From Arthrinium phaeospermum (lineage: Eukaryota > Ascomycota > Sordariomycetes > Amphisphaeriales > Apiosporaceae), in contig QYRS01000012.1 in the NCBI GenBank assembly GCA_006503535.1, forward strand, positions 1,116,001-1,180,000: a DNA stretch of 64,000 nucleotides, written 5' to 3'. Below, piece by piece: positions 1-11,825 of the stretch (the stretch's first letter is position 1; every line of letters starts with the position of its first letter). Position numbers and translations under genes: made by a program. Below the pieces are notes generated by a model, which was given only the letters and a program-made list of their open reading frames with translations, did no database searches and was not told the origin of the DNA.

Positions 1-630
1 GCATGCACAAAGCGACCGAGGGCAGGCTGGGGCTGCTTGTTGTTCTCCGAGCAGCAATCCACCAACAATTGTTCCGTCGACTTTGTTAGTCGTACAAGGT
101 GACAGCCCCGTTTCAGGTATTAGTATTTCCAAGCCCGGATAATTCGAAGGGGGATAAGAAGTGCAGTCGAAAGGCACACGTATTGAAAGGAAGGAATATC
201 GAATAGGTAGAAGAATGAGTGTCGATAAGTGTAAGTGTATGGAAGGTCGGTGTGGAGGGTCTTTCTTTCTGGTGTTGCGGCAAGTGTCTCGAAAAAGGGC
301 CAGGGTAGGCTGGCCACGGAGCCCCTGCTTCAACTCCCTTGCTCCCTGTCAGTGAAAATGCACGGATGGCCGCTTAGAGCTTGGTCGCCCCTGTCCCTGT
401 CGAAATGGCACCTTGGCGGCTTTTCTCGTAATGCAAGGGGGGTTCAGGCTGGAAGGGGGAAAAGATCGATCAATCATGCTCCTGCTGCCAGGGCCCGACG
501 GTGATGAAATAGGCGATGTTTGCATGTGTATCCGTACAGTATGTGACCAAGTATGGAGTAATGGAGTGGGTGGACGCTGCAACTGGTCTCTGTTGTCTGG
601 AACTCCGGGGTGTTTTTCGAACACACTCTG

Positions 631-654
631 GCTGCTGCTGCTGCTGCTGCTGCT
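631..654. repeat. GCT/CTG trinucleotide microsatellite
   Basis: About eight consecutive GCT units are visible. The surrounding sequence shows no convincing coding signal, so this is probably a non-coding microsatellite and not a polyglutamine, polyalanine or polyleucine tract. Confidence 0.9.
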
Positions 655-3600
655 ATCCGACTGCTGGATGACATATATGCTAGGGATGACAAAAAGATAA
701 GAAGAAGCATCCCAGCAACTGCCAACTGCTCAATAGCCGTCCGTTCGAGGCTGCAGCATCATGAGCCGACGGGCCTGAATAAGAGCGGGACGATGGCGCA
801 GACTGTATGCAAATGTCTGAAGGGTCTCGGCAATTCAATGGGCATAATAACAAGAGTATGGTAATGGATGCCAACGAGTCGGTTCATCTCAGGTAGGTTT
901 CTCGTAATGCTTGTTCTCCGTCTGATGCTCCAGTCTCCGTCTTTTCCTGCTCCTTCTTTGTCTTGGACAAGTAGGCCAGAATATCAAGTTCAATCCGGTC
1001 TTTTTGAGATTTTCTCCACCCTTTTGTTCTTGCCATCAATGGTAACTAGCTGACCATGCCATGCCATACTAATACATGCATACCGATGACTTACCTAGGT
1101 GACCAGCCCAGCGCCCGCCCAATGTCGAATGTCTCTGGTGCCAATGACGGGACGGAGGGGAAACAAAGGCACGCCGCGGTTGCCTTAGGCGCTACATGTG
1201 TGTCCTGCTGCCATTCGTATTGAAATTGGGATAGTATTAGAAGCCGGGTAGCGGCCGTCTTGTTGACATTTTGCCTGTTACTATAGGTTACAGTAGAGAG
1301 GCAATAGTCGATAGCGTGTGCCCCCAACGTGCCCTCCAATGGCTCTTGAGTCTTGACACCACCCAGCCAATTTCACAGACGACGGTTGGAGGGTCCTCTC
1401 CGAACGGGTTTAGCCCAGGCTGGCCCCGAAAAGAGCAAAAGGCCTTTCTCGAAGCGGTAAAGTAGCACGGGTACCTTGCATCTTCGCCCAGGTTCCCAGG
1501 CCCCATCACGCGCTAACTGGCTGGCTTGTGCTGGGCTGGCGCTGGAACGAACCGGCTTCATTTGCAAATATGAACCCTTTATTGACAGGAATTCGTTTCG
1601 GCCCATTTGCGGCGGCGTCGCATACCATTGGTTGGCCTGACCGTCGCACTTGTGGCTGACTGATAATTGGAAGAATGGGAGATTTGGAAGACGATTCCCC
1701 TCACGTGGTGTTCTGTTGCATCAATTTCCCAATGCAGCAGCGTGCAGTGCATGCAGCCTTTCCATGTCGAGAAGACGGCCGGCGAAGGTGGTGTCGCTTG
1801 TGTCGCGTGTGTATCAGCCTCGGAAACTGTCAGCTCGTCTCCAGGGCGACATGGTTCATCTCTTGTTCCTGACTGGCTGTGATCGCTGCCGATACAGTGT
1901 GTATGGCACGTCATTCGAAGTTTTACCATTTGGGTCTCTTCTTGCCTGCCCACTCTCCCACTGCGTGCTGCCCAGCCGTCTGCCCAGCTCCAATTCCGAT
2001 GAAACCAGCAATGGGAGAAGGCGGTTGTAGACTAAACAGGGTGCAGGCTAGGCCCGAAGCGACACCGTTGGCCGAATGGGGGCTCAGCAGCAGGCTAGCG
2101 ACTGGCCGAGCTGGGCCAGATAGATAGACATGGGAGATTGACGGGGCTCCATGATATGATAGCGATGCTAGTGGGGATCTACTATGGTTCGCAGCTCTCT
2201 TCTTCATCTCCCCGAGCCAGACCCAAAGATAGGCCTGCCATGGCTATTGGCCGATGGCCCCTCGCTTCTCATTCAACCATTCAACCAGCGAGGGCCAGCT
2301 GATGAGCGTTATAAGACTAGACGCCGGCCTAACCTGTTTTTTATTTCCTTCTCGACCTTCTCGAACACGCCGGAGCGGCGAGTCTAATATAAGCCTCTAC
2401 TCTATATGACGCAACCCTAAGGATTGGATATCCGCTTCTGCATGGTGGTATTTGCTCCATCCTTTGTCGAAACATTCGGCGGTCAAAGGGACGGATGGCG
2501 GGCTTCGCGTTCCCACTTTGCCCGGCGCGCGGTGGGCTTTTTTTCAATGCACAGTCTGGCAGGCCCAGCAGTCCTCCCCGCCCGAGACGTTTCCATTTGT
2601 TTATGCGCTATGCTATGACTTTGCAGCAATTATCTGGGCTCGCTGTAGTTGGCGGAAGAACTTCTGTGACTGACCGTACGGAGTACCGGTGATGCCTCGG
2701 ACAAACCTGCTGGGCTCGACTTGAGATGAAATGAAATGAACTTCAGAGAGGATGATCTAGGTAGCTGCCGAATATGGTTGGTTACCTTAATATACCAGGC
2801 GGCTCTTGGAAGAAAAAGAACAAGAAGTTGGGGAAAGTGGTGCAACATGGAACATGGGACTTGACCTTGGCTAACTTTAGCAGGGCGATCAATGCTTGCC
2901 TTCTTGTGTGAAATCGTATCGTATGACCAGTTGCAGCCTTGGGCAGGCACTCCAGTTGCCTTGGCCGGTTGTGAAACAAGGCCGACTGGTGTTGCATGGC
3001 TAAAAGAGCACTTGTGTCTCACGGGTGACACTCGAATTGCAGGAAAACGCCAAGCGGCTCGCTGGGACCATTGATTCGCTGCTCCAGAGTTCAGGAATCT
3101 TGGGTGCTCCTTGCGAGATCCGAACATGTCGCGACCTGACTCAATGCCACGGTAGCAGACTCGGGGATAATTGACATAAGCCGGAACAGCTCCAGCAACC
3201 TGCATGCAACCATAATAGTAATCATAGTAACCAGGCAAGGCCAGCCAGTTGCCAGCACACAGTTGACAGAAGCAAGTGCGTGAACCCAATCCCAATCCCA
3301 CCTTGCAGATCATTACCCGGCGCTCCCTTAAATTGGCTTTATTTCAACTGAACCGCCTGTAGCTGCCGGCAGAGACAAACAAACTGAGGTCGGCATAAAA
3401 TCACATCAGCAATCACATCATCCACGCTCACCGATTAGGTATGTCGGCTCTGGGTATGGGTATGAGTATGGCAGGGCCTAGCAAGAAGCTAGAGCCAACA
3501 ACCGGGTCTTTCTCCAACCTGTCGTCTTTTTTTCCCTCCTCTCCCTGCATGGGGGAAATGAGTGTCGATGAGGATAACCAACAGAAATCCCTCTCAAGTC

Positions 3601-5114
3601 AAACCCGCAAACCCGCAAACCCCTCTCTCCTCCCTTGGCGTGTAAACTACGTAATCCGTTAAACCGATTGATCAAAGAGCGCCAAAGGGTCCCCCAGCCC
3701 CCAATCTGCCAATCTGCCCGTTATCTGGGCGAGCCGGCAGGCAGTTAGTTAGTTGATGGGCGAACCAGATGCAGTCATGATAAACAACCCCAGAGCTAAT
3801 GTCCAATGATCCTCATCACCCCCGGCCCACACAGTCCACGGGCCAACATGAGGTGCCGGAAGAGGCCTTCGCGATAACGATCTGCGAGATCTGGACAAGC
3901 ATGGCAAGTTACCAGAGCCGATCCCTCATTTTGGCCCACCGCCTTTTAGGATGTGATGTGCATGTTTAAGATATGCATCTTCAAGATACATGAACGACAG
4001 CCTACTTGCTTATTCCCACGTGCCTGTCGCGGCAAATGCCAAATGCTGGCTGCACATCTACTCCGTAAGCAGCAGCTGCAGTGGCGCCAATCATCCAGGG
4101 TTCATCTGTTGCAGATACCGGAATTCAGCGACTCAATACCTAACATACATATGTCATCAGCCGCCGTATATCGGCACAGGATTCCCGCCAGCGCCAGCGC
4201 CACCGAGTCTGTGCCCGCCGTTGCTCCCTGTGACCGATCAATGTCTGTGGTGAAGCTAGAAGGAGAGCCTTGGCTTGGCTAGTGAGGGTCCCTTTCGGCC
4301 TACAGCTACTGCTCCAGCCTCTCAAGGCGCTACGCGAAACACAACCGCTTCCACAACCGGCATATAATTGTGCTAGTCACTATTGCTTGATCCAATGTAA
4401 TCCCACTGCAGCGTCTCATGATACTCAATTACCGGGCTTGCCCAATCCGATGACGCATCGGAATACTGGCGGTATAAGTTGCCATCCCCTCAAAACCACA
4501 TAAAGCAGCGAGCCCAATCACGAGCGCGCAAAGCAAGGTGGCTCTTGAATGTCAAATGTCTCACCAAGCTCCGAGATTACTCACGTATGTATGCTCCGCA
4601 GAGTCGCGGCAGGTTGTGCAGGGAAACAGTCGAGTTTCTGCCTGCGTTGCTTATTTGATAGGTTGTGCAAACACGGGCGGGTCCTTTCCTTGAAGCCATC
4701 GTCGGTCTGCCATGCCAGGCGCCACCTTACCAGACCAAATAGGACCGATGATAAAACCATGGGATCTCAAAGATGCTTAACCGATGTGCTCTCTAGCTAT
4801 GTCATCGATAGAGTTCGGTATTTTCTAGGCAAAATTGGGGTTGGAAAAGGACCCAGATGTGCGCACACGTTGGCGCATCTGCTAGAAAAGGGGCGGTTAT
4901 CTATGCCGCGCCAGAATGCATGGTCCAGATTCTGTGTACCGTGCCACTATATGCATACAGTATTTGTGTACATATCAGCACATCCCATGCCTACACAGAC
5001 GGCCGTCAACCGCCCGTCGGTTCACCAGACAGACCAAGGAAGTCGTGTGCGATCGATCGACGATTACTCGCCACCCATGCTGAAAGGGCTGGGAAGGGGT
5101 GATGAGGATATAAA

Positions 5115-6011
5115 TTAAGGACAGAGCTTGAGCCCACCTAGCAACCAAACATACGTCCCCCAAATATCACTCACCCCTCTTGCTGTCTTGGACAAGCGCT
5201 TCGATCTTCCATCGGCAACAGCCCTCTCTGAGATCTGGGACGATGACATTGTAAGGCAGGGAGTATAACGTGCAAGGTCAGAGGCCCCTTTACGGTTCGT
5301 GGCCGACAACCGCTTTCTTGTTGATATGGTGGTGATCTGGTCCAGGGCCTGGCTATGGCCTGTATGATGGATGATGCATCGAGGCACAGTCCAAGGCACG
5401 AGAGTGCGCCCAATCACAGAGTCCGGCCACGACCGCAAGTGCGATGCCCCAGGCGTATAATGATCGGCCTTTTGACAGCCTGGGGGCCTTCGGGGAATTT
5501 CCAAAATTCTCCTTGGGCTGGGAGGTAAACCTGGTTCAAGCTGGGGTAGTAGTACTGGGTCAATATCATTCGCAAAACATTGTGGCCTGATTTTGTGCTG
5601 ACAGTGGCCACCCATGGTTGGTTCCTTGGGTCTGTCAAATCTGTCAAAGCAAGGATCAGGTCGAAACAATGTTGATTTCCTTGATATTTGTAATGACCAA
5701 TTTTTAATCGAGAAGGGGAAACCTGCTTGTTCCATATCATACCTAGCATAAGTAAATGTTTAGATTTGCTGAACCAAACATACGTCTCTACTCAAGGTGT
5801 AGGTAATACCGAAGCTTCGCGAAAACGTCCAAGAGTCAACAGCTATATCGGGCGCTTTCGGGATGAAGTTGACTGTTGATAGGGCTGACCACACATGCAC
5901 AGGCAAATGTTGGGATGGGTCCGAGGGCCCTGGTCTCTTGAACGGTTCTACCCAGAAAGCAAAATCGTAAGTCTTGCTCCCTCCATGACCACCAATCAAC
6001 CCGCTGTTCAT
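5115..6011 (-). other. Possible unrecognised gene or gene remnant
   Basis: Three minus-strand open stretches lie close together: 5760-6011 (83 residues), 5414-5749 (111) and 5115-5735 (206, overlapping in another frame). Their translations are fairly rich in W, F, Y and P (for example FAFWVEPFKRPGPSDP and YYPSLNQVYLPAQGEFWKF), which is less random-looking than most intergenic frames. Two donor-like sites sharing the same 15 bases (AACCAAACATACGTC on the plus strand) occur near 5142 and 5772, so they read as GTATGTTTGG on the minus strand. I recognise no family and could not build a consistent spliced model. It may be a decayed gene, a frameshifted one or chance. Confidence 0.2.
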
Positions 6012-6225
6012 GCATTAAGTCAGACCTCGCCATGCCTCTGTCCTCTGTGTCAGGATGTAGCTCTTCGTTGTTCCTTTATGTCTAGCCGTATCATATAGCG
6101 AATATAGCGAATATAGCGATCTCTGTCCGTACATGTAAGTCTGTCGGCGCGCAGCCAGATACCCATCTCCCAAGCAAACACCCAGCTCCCAGTCATCCAA
6201 TATCCATCCCCCCCTGCCTGCCCCC

Positions 6226-7323
6226 TCACACCACCGTGTTAGTCGGCCGCCCCTCGAGCCAGCTGTAAATATTCTCCACCGTCATGTCATTGTAATTCCG
6301 GTTCGTGTCCGCGGCGCACCAGGCCACGTGCGGCGTCGTCACCAAATTCAGGTCCCGCAGCGAGTCGTCCCCGGGGATCAGCGGCGTCCCCGTGTCCGGC
6401 CCCGCCGGCTCGCGCGCGTAGACGTCGACGGCCGCCCCGGCGATGGACCGCCGCCGCAGCGCGTCCACGAGCGCAACCTCGTCCACGATGCCCCCGCGCG
6501 CCACGTTGACCAGCACCGCGTGCGGCGGCATGGTCTCGAGCTCCGCGGCGCCCAGCAGGTTCTCCGTCGACGGCAGCCGGGGCAGGCACAGCACCAGGAC
6601 GGACGCGGTGCGGATCACCGTGTCAAAGGGCGCTCTGGCCTCTTCCCCTTCTCCCGTTCCTGTTTCTTGGGCAGCCACAGCCGCGGCCCCATCGCCCTTC
6701 CGTCCGGATACCAAAACCTGCATGCCCAGCGCCTTGAACAGCCTCGCCACCTTCTTCCCCACGGCGCCGTAGCCGACGATCCCCACGACCTCGTGCGCGC
6801 TCGTCCGCGGCGGCTTCCCGTCGGGCCCGTTGAGCGTGTGCAGCAGCCGGGGCCCCTCGGCCGGGTTGGTCCAGACCCCGCGCTGGGTGCGCTCGTGCGC
6901 CAGCACGACGCTGCGCCGGACCGCAAAGTAGAGGGCCAGGGCGTGCTCGGCGACCGAGTCGGCGTTGGCGTGCGGCGTGTTGGCGACGTGGATGCCGCGG
7001 CGGCGGCAGGCCTCGAGGTCGACGCTGTCGGTGCCCGAGGCCACGACGGCCACCATGCGCAGGTGCGGGCAGACCTCGGGGCTCAGCAGGGCCGCGTCCA
7101 GCTGCAGCACCGACAGCAGCACGATGCTGGCGTCGCGGATGCGCTCGGCCACCTGGCTGCGGTCCGTCAGGGGGTACGCCGTCAGGGTATGGGTGTGGCC
7201 CGCGGGGAAGCGGAAGGCCGACGGCAGGGGCACCCAGAACGTCTCCAGGGACACTATGTTGTGGTGAGTGTCCGAGGGGGCCGGAAGTGCAGCCGGTGGC
7301 TGCTGGTGGTCTGGACCGTCCAT
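6226..7323 (-). CDS. D-isomer-specific 2-hydroxyacid dehydrogenase (glycerate dehydrogenase-like)
   Basis: A 365-residue NAD(P)-dependent dehydrogenase of the D-2-hydroxyacid family, which interconverts 2-oxo acids (glyoxylate, hydroxypyruvate and similar) and D-hydroxy acids, probably in the cytosol. The Rossmann dinucleotide motif GYGAVG lies at residues 184-189. The family catalytic triad can be seen as Arg276 (VNVARGG), Glu305 (DVYAREP) and His332 (TPHVAW). The substrate-binding half contains VASGTDSVDLEACRRRG around residues 94-110. I chose the ATG at 7323 because family similarity begins just after it; the frame stays open to 7491, but the extra 56 residues look non-family. The coding region is GC-rich and uninterrupted, and the 337-codon plus-strand frame across it is an antisense shadow. 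Exact substrate cannot be read from sequence. Confidence 0.9.
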   Translation of the reverse strand: MDGPDHQQPPAALPAPSDTHHNIVSLETFWVPLPSAFRFPAGHTHTLTAYPLTDRSQVAERIRDASIVLLSVLQLDAALLSPEVCPHLRMVAVVASGTDSVDLEACRRRGIHVANTPHANADSVAEHALALYFAVRRSVVLAHERTQRGVWTNPAEGPRLLHTLNGPDGKPPRTSAHEVVGIVGYGAVGKKVARLFKALGMQVLVSGRKGDGAAAVAAQETGTGEGEEARAPFDTVIRTASVLVLCLPRLPSTENLLGAAELETMPPHAVLVNVARGGIVDEVALVDALRRRSIAGAAVDVYAREPAGPDTGTPLIPGDDSLRDLNLVTTPHVAWCAADTNRNYNDMTVENIYSWLEGRPTNTVV

Positions 7324-8577
7324 TTTTCGTCGATGAGATAGAGCCCGCTCCTGGACAAGAGAATGTTTGATGAGGGTGTTGCTACGCTGAAGTGAACTGA
7401 TTCCCTCCCAGATGCTGCTTCTCCGATCCAAGGATGGTTTGATATGTAGAGAAGGCGTTCTGAGAAGAGCCGAGACCTGAGCGTATCTCATTTACTCATG
7501 CGCTGCATTCGTTTTCGCTTATGGACGGACTTGAGTGGCTGACCAATAAACTCGCTCAAGTCGTAGTCGTAGCAGACGTTATAGTCACCGGTGGCTGTCT
7601 CAGTAAACCTGAAAAGTATGAAAGAGACTGTATACAGCAATATTGTAGCATTCGTCAGTAGAAAGGGACTCGATATGTTTTTGATTCAGAGGCAGTGATC
7701 AACTCGAGGGATCCGAAGCCATATAGTACAGCGAGTGCCTCTTTGCCGTGGCCGACTCCGGCGACAAGCAGCACCGGTGCCGCGCCCTGCATATGGCATG
7801 CACCGAGTGGGGTCGAGAGAGCAGCCGAGGTCTGTCTAGTGTATATGTAAAGAGGGATCTACAACCACCTACTTATGCGGTGTGGAAAACATGCTGCAGC
7901 CTTGGAATCTTACAGGAGAACAGCCCGGCAGGAAAAATCCTACGACCAAAACCTAAAGAGCAGACCAGGCAGCACACAAAGGCTTTAGAAAAGAAGCTCT
8001 ATACAAATCACGGGGAAGAAGAAGGCATTGCAAATGCACAAACAACGAAATCATTGTTGTCGGTATCATCCTATTTCATATGCTGGCTCCATCAGCAAAC
8101 CCTGAACCAATCCCTGGTATAGCCACATGAGTACAGTGCGTGAATACGCAAACGCAACGAGAGCCGTGAAGCCTCTCCCTTGTACTCTTCCACCACTCCT
8201 TGGAAGAGCAAGGAAAAAGATTACCGTAATAGGAAAATGTCGAGTGGGTTTTCTTAAAATCGTACACGTGCAAGATGTTCCTTTTTTTCTCTTTGCCTTC
8301 CCTTTTCGTTCTCAACTCCTTATCGAAAACGAAGGGCCAACCGCCAGCCTCGGCATGGATTCCGGAATAGCAGACAAAAGGCATAATGAGAAACTTTTCA
8401 TGACCATTTCCATGCAAGCCCATGTCAAGCCAACGAAAAGACGCAGGTATCCATTGATTTCCTTGTCAGAAACGAGAGGTTTGTATGCTGCCTCTTTTCC
8501 CCCGAGGTCAGTCGAAATTAGTCGTGTAATAATTCGTCGTCTTCGCAGGAACCATGCGAAGATCATTTTGCGGGCCG
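7324..8577. other. Intergenic: upstream of dehydrogenase, 3-prime flank of DEF1-like gene
   Basis: This 1.25 kb separates the start of the minus-strand dehydrogenase from the stop codon of the minus-strand DEF1-like gene. It should hold the dehydrogenase promoter and the DEF1 3-prime UTR. The small open frames inside it have no recognisable homology or domain pattern. Confidence 0.5.
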
Positions 8578-11500
8578 CTAGTAGTTGTTGCCCCAGCCTT
8601 GCTGGCCCTGGCTTCTGCCGTAGGCGCCAAATCCACCATAGCCGCCGTAGCCGCCGTAGGGGTTGTTGCCATGCCCTTGGCCGCCTGCGCCACCAAGACC
8701 GTAGCCACTGCCACCAGTCTGGTTGCTGTGGACATTGTGGCCACCACCGAGGTGACTGGGGTAGCCGCCATAACCGCCCATACCTTGAGCTCCAGACTGA
8801 GGAGGCGGGAGGCCAGACTGACCAGGGGTGTTGTTTGTGGCCGATCCAGGACGCGCAGCCGTAGCGAGCGAAGGGCTGGGACCACCAGCCACCTTGGCCT
8901 CGCCGTAAGGCTTCAGGTCGTCATTGACCGAACCGGCTTGAGCACCAGGGCCACTGTAAGACTGACCGCCCTGAGACTGGTAAGATGAGCCAGCACGACC
9001 GAAAGCATCGTGAGCACCACCAAAGCCACTGTTGCCCATACCTTGGGCAGCGGATTGAGCAGATCCAGCCCGGCCGTAGCTGTCAATGGTCGAGCCAAGA
9101 CCGCTATCGCGGCCTCCCAGAGAAGCCTGGCCAAAGCCGCTGGTGGCGGGCGATGAATCATAAGGGCCACTGTGGGACATTCCGTAGTGACTGGGGTTGC
9201 CGTAGCCCTTTCCGTAAGGGCCAGCGCCGTATGCGCCCTGACCATAACCGGCTCCGTAAGACGAGTTCATGTACTGAGCGTAGAAGGGGCTCGAGTAGTA
9301 AGGATGGCCGTAAGGGTAAGAGCCAGCAGGGGGTTGCTGCTGATGCAAGTTGGACTGAGGGCCGCTGTTCTGGCCGGCCTGCTGAGGTTGCTGAGGCTGG
9401 GCCTGAACAGTAGCAGGGTTCGGGGTGTTATGGCCACTGTTGTGCGCATCACCAGCCGCAGCAGCGCCGTATCGAGACTGCTGGGACGCGCTCTGCGGGT
9501 ACTGGCTCAAACCCTCTTGGCTTTGTGCTGTGGCGTTGTAGCCAGCAAAAGGTCGGCCTTGCGAGCTGGGACCCTCGTTGTGACCCTGAGCACCCTGGTG
9601 CTGGTTGTGCTGGCCGTAGTAGTTGTTGTACGAACCTCTGCCGTACTGATCAGCAGTGTAGTAAGAAGAGTAGTCGTTCGGAGCGGAGCTGAAGGCACCG
9701 CCAGCGCTGGGTTGGCTGGGCGCCTGCGATGCGGCCGTGTAAGCGTTGTCGTAAACTCCGGGAGCGGTGGTTACAGGTGGCTGGCCAAACGAGTCGAATG
9801 GCTGCTTGGGAGGGAATGCGGATTGATCGTGAGCGGCATGTCCGAATCGTCCATATTGCTGGTTGGCCGAAGGGGCAAGCGGAGCTGAGGGAAAGTTAGT
9901 CATGATGAGTAGTGTAGGGTGTGCAAATTGAGGGTATTGCAACATACGTTGAGCAGCCGCGGAAGCGGCAGGACCAGTAGGGGGTGCTACCGGCATCGCT
10001 GATAAAGGCATGTTAGTAGGCAGTGGTTGCGTGGGAAGTAAATGAAAAGGCACTATACCAGCAGCACCTGTAGATTGCGGCAAAGAAGCGGCGGGCTTCG
10101 GTCCGGGGGCAGAGGAGAAAGCCTCGGGCACTGCGGCGGGCTGGGTGACGGGAGGCAGCGCGGCACGCGGCTGGATGGGAGAGTCAGAGGGCGGTTGGGC
10201 TCTAGTCTCGGCCTCTTCGCGGTCTCCATCGATGTCATCTTCAGCTCCGTTCAAGCTGAAAGCACCAAACTGTACTGCGGCACGATCCACCTCACGGTTT
10301 CCAGGCATGCGAACAGCCTCCTCTTGCTCGAGGACGCGTCGCTGAAAGCTAGGCACACGAACGGGTCGCTCAGTAGCCTTGAGGGCAGTTGCGGCATATC
10401 CACTGGCGGTGGGGCGAGTTTGCTGCTGGTGCTGAGCTTGCGAGGCAGAAATGGGCGTGGTAGCATTGCTCTGCTGACCGTGGCGGGGATCCCACGAGTC
10501 CGCAGCCGTACTGGCGACGGTGTGCGTTGCGGGAGGGTTAGACTCGTCGGGCAGTTGTTCCAAATTGCGTCTAGTAAGATCATCCTCAGGAGGCGGTAAA
10601 GCAACCTCGGGCTCGACGACCTTGGGGGCTTCGGGCACAGCGACTGGGATAGCAGGAACCGGCGCCTGCGCAGGTGCAGGTGCAGGTGCAGCTTGCTCGA
10701 CCTTAGGAGTAGGCTCCTCATGTGCCTCCTCAGCCGGAGCTTCAGGCTCAGGCTCGGTAGGCTCTGAAGAAGGCAGTTCCTCCGATGATTCAGCAGGCTT
10801 GGATGTCGAGGTCTCCTTGGGCTTGGCTGGTGCAGGCGCAGGTGCCGTCGACTTTCGAAGCATGCTGGCCCAGGTCATGGCAGCGGGAGCAGCTGCGGGA
10901 GCCGGGGTGGTAGTAGATGTAGGAGTGGGTTTGGTAGTAGATTCGGTAGTAGAAGTAGTAGCGTTTGCATTCGTATCGGTGGTTGTGGTGCCCCAGCCAG
11001 TGGTTCCCCATTCGTTCGCAGTCGTAGTCGCATCATCAGTAGAAGTGTTGCCCCAGCCTGTAGCCTCATCAGTCGGCACAGAAAGCTGACCATCCTTGTT
11101 GCGTTGGCCGTTGGTAGCAACGTGAGCAGTGGTGGCCCGACCACGTCCGCCGCGCGCTCGCTCGCTTCCACGTGCACCTCGACCGCCTCGTCCTCCATCG
11201 GCGCGGCCACCTCGAACAGGCCGGGCGTTGCCAGTCGACTCGGTGAGGCCAACGGTGGCTGTATCTTTCGTCTTAGGCTTAGGAGCCTTCTTGGTCTTCG
11301 AGACCTCGCCCCATTGAGAGATGGTACCTGGTGAGGGAGAAAACGTCAAGGTTAGCTAGGTGCAATAGCGACAAATGAGCATGACGGGGCAAGCAGCCTG
11401 AAGTCAAGGCCAAAGAGGAAAGTAGGGCGGGAGAAGAGGAATACAGGGATATGATAGGATTGTCGTCAAAGCAATCGTCATAACAATGCGAAGCAGGCGA

Positions 11501-11825
11501 GCTGGTATGCGGGAGACGACCTACCTTCTGAGATGCGTGTGGCAGTAAGCTCAACGTCGCCATCTGTCTCCTTCAGTGCGTAAAGGATATCGGCATCTGA
11601 CCAGTCGGGGAAGATGGCCTTAATCATGTCGAGCTTTTCGCCATGCTGCTTTCTAAGCTGGCTCACGTCGCCGTCATCGTCGAAGGAGCTGTTGTCTGCA
11701 GAGATTGACTTGTCGCCATTGGGCTTCCTTGTGCCGCCGCGACCGCCGAAACCTCCTCTGCCTCCGCGGCCACCTCCTCTACCGCGGGAGGTGGGCGCTT
11801 GGGATCGAGCCTGGACCTCAGACAT
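8578..11825 (-). CDS. DEF1: RNA polymerase II degradation factor Def1-like, CUE-domain protein
   Basis: In yeast, Def1 recruits ubiquitin ligase to RNA polymerase II stalled at DNA damage. The spliced model encodes about 975 residues. It begins with an RGG-rich segment (residues 16-33), then a CUE-type ubiquitin-binding domain (about 57-100, KLDMIKAIFPDWSDADILYA), a charged and Pro/Ala-rich middle, and a long Gly/Tyr/Asn/Gln-rich low-complexity tail ending near QGWGNNY. I infer three introns: 11328-11524 (joins RISEG to TISQWGEV), 9999-10058 (TACTAAC branch point) and 9885-9947 (GTATGT donor, CTAAC branch point, TCAG acceptor). The last two are 60 and 63 bases, multiples of three without in-frame stops, so the unspliced frame also stays open. 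Combined exon length is exactly divisible by three and no frameshift is seen. The CUE-domain assignment is strong; the Def1 name rests on overall architecture. Confidence 0.85.

Larger units (their letters stand above)
1..6225. other. Gene-poor stretch, no confident gene
   Basis: Base composition is ordinary and open frames are short or look random on translation. I see a GCT/CTG trinucleotide run at about 631-654, a nine-base repeat (AATATAGCG, three copies) near 6093-6119, and two copies of a TACTCCGTA/TACGGAGTA motif (2677 and 4059). A possible minus-strand gene or remnant at 5115-6011 is listed separately. Nothing else here can be supported as a gene. Confidence 0.6.

Noticed and set aside
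2630..3313. 227-codon minus-strand frame
   Set aside because: Composition looks random, with no conserved block, no intron signals at its ends and no family I recognise. Length alone does not support a gene.
4549..5118. 189-codon plus-strand frame
   Set aside because: The translation is Cys/His/Arg-rich without pattern and nothing supports a start or promoter. Treated as chance.
6328..7341. 337-codon plus-strand frame opposite the dehydrogenase
   Set aside because: It is exactly antisense to a clear enzyme with intact catalytic residues. Its Arg/Gly/Val-rich, domain-free translation is what GC-rich coding DNA gives on the other strand.
9172..9888. 238-codon plus-strand frame opposite DEF1
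   Set aside because: It is the complement of the Gly/Gln/Ala-rich DEF1 tail and translates to a Val/Arg/Ser-rich low-complexity shadow.
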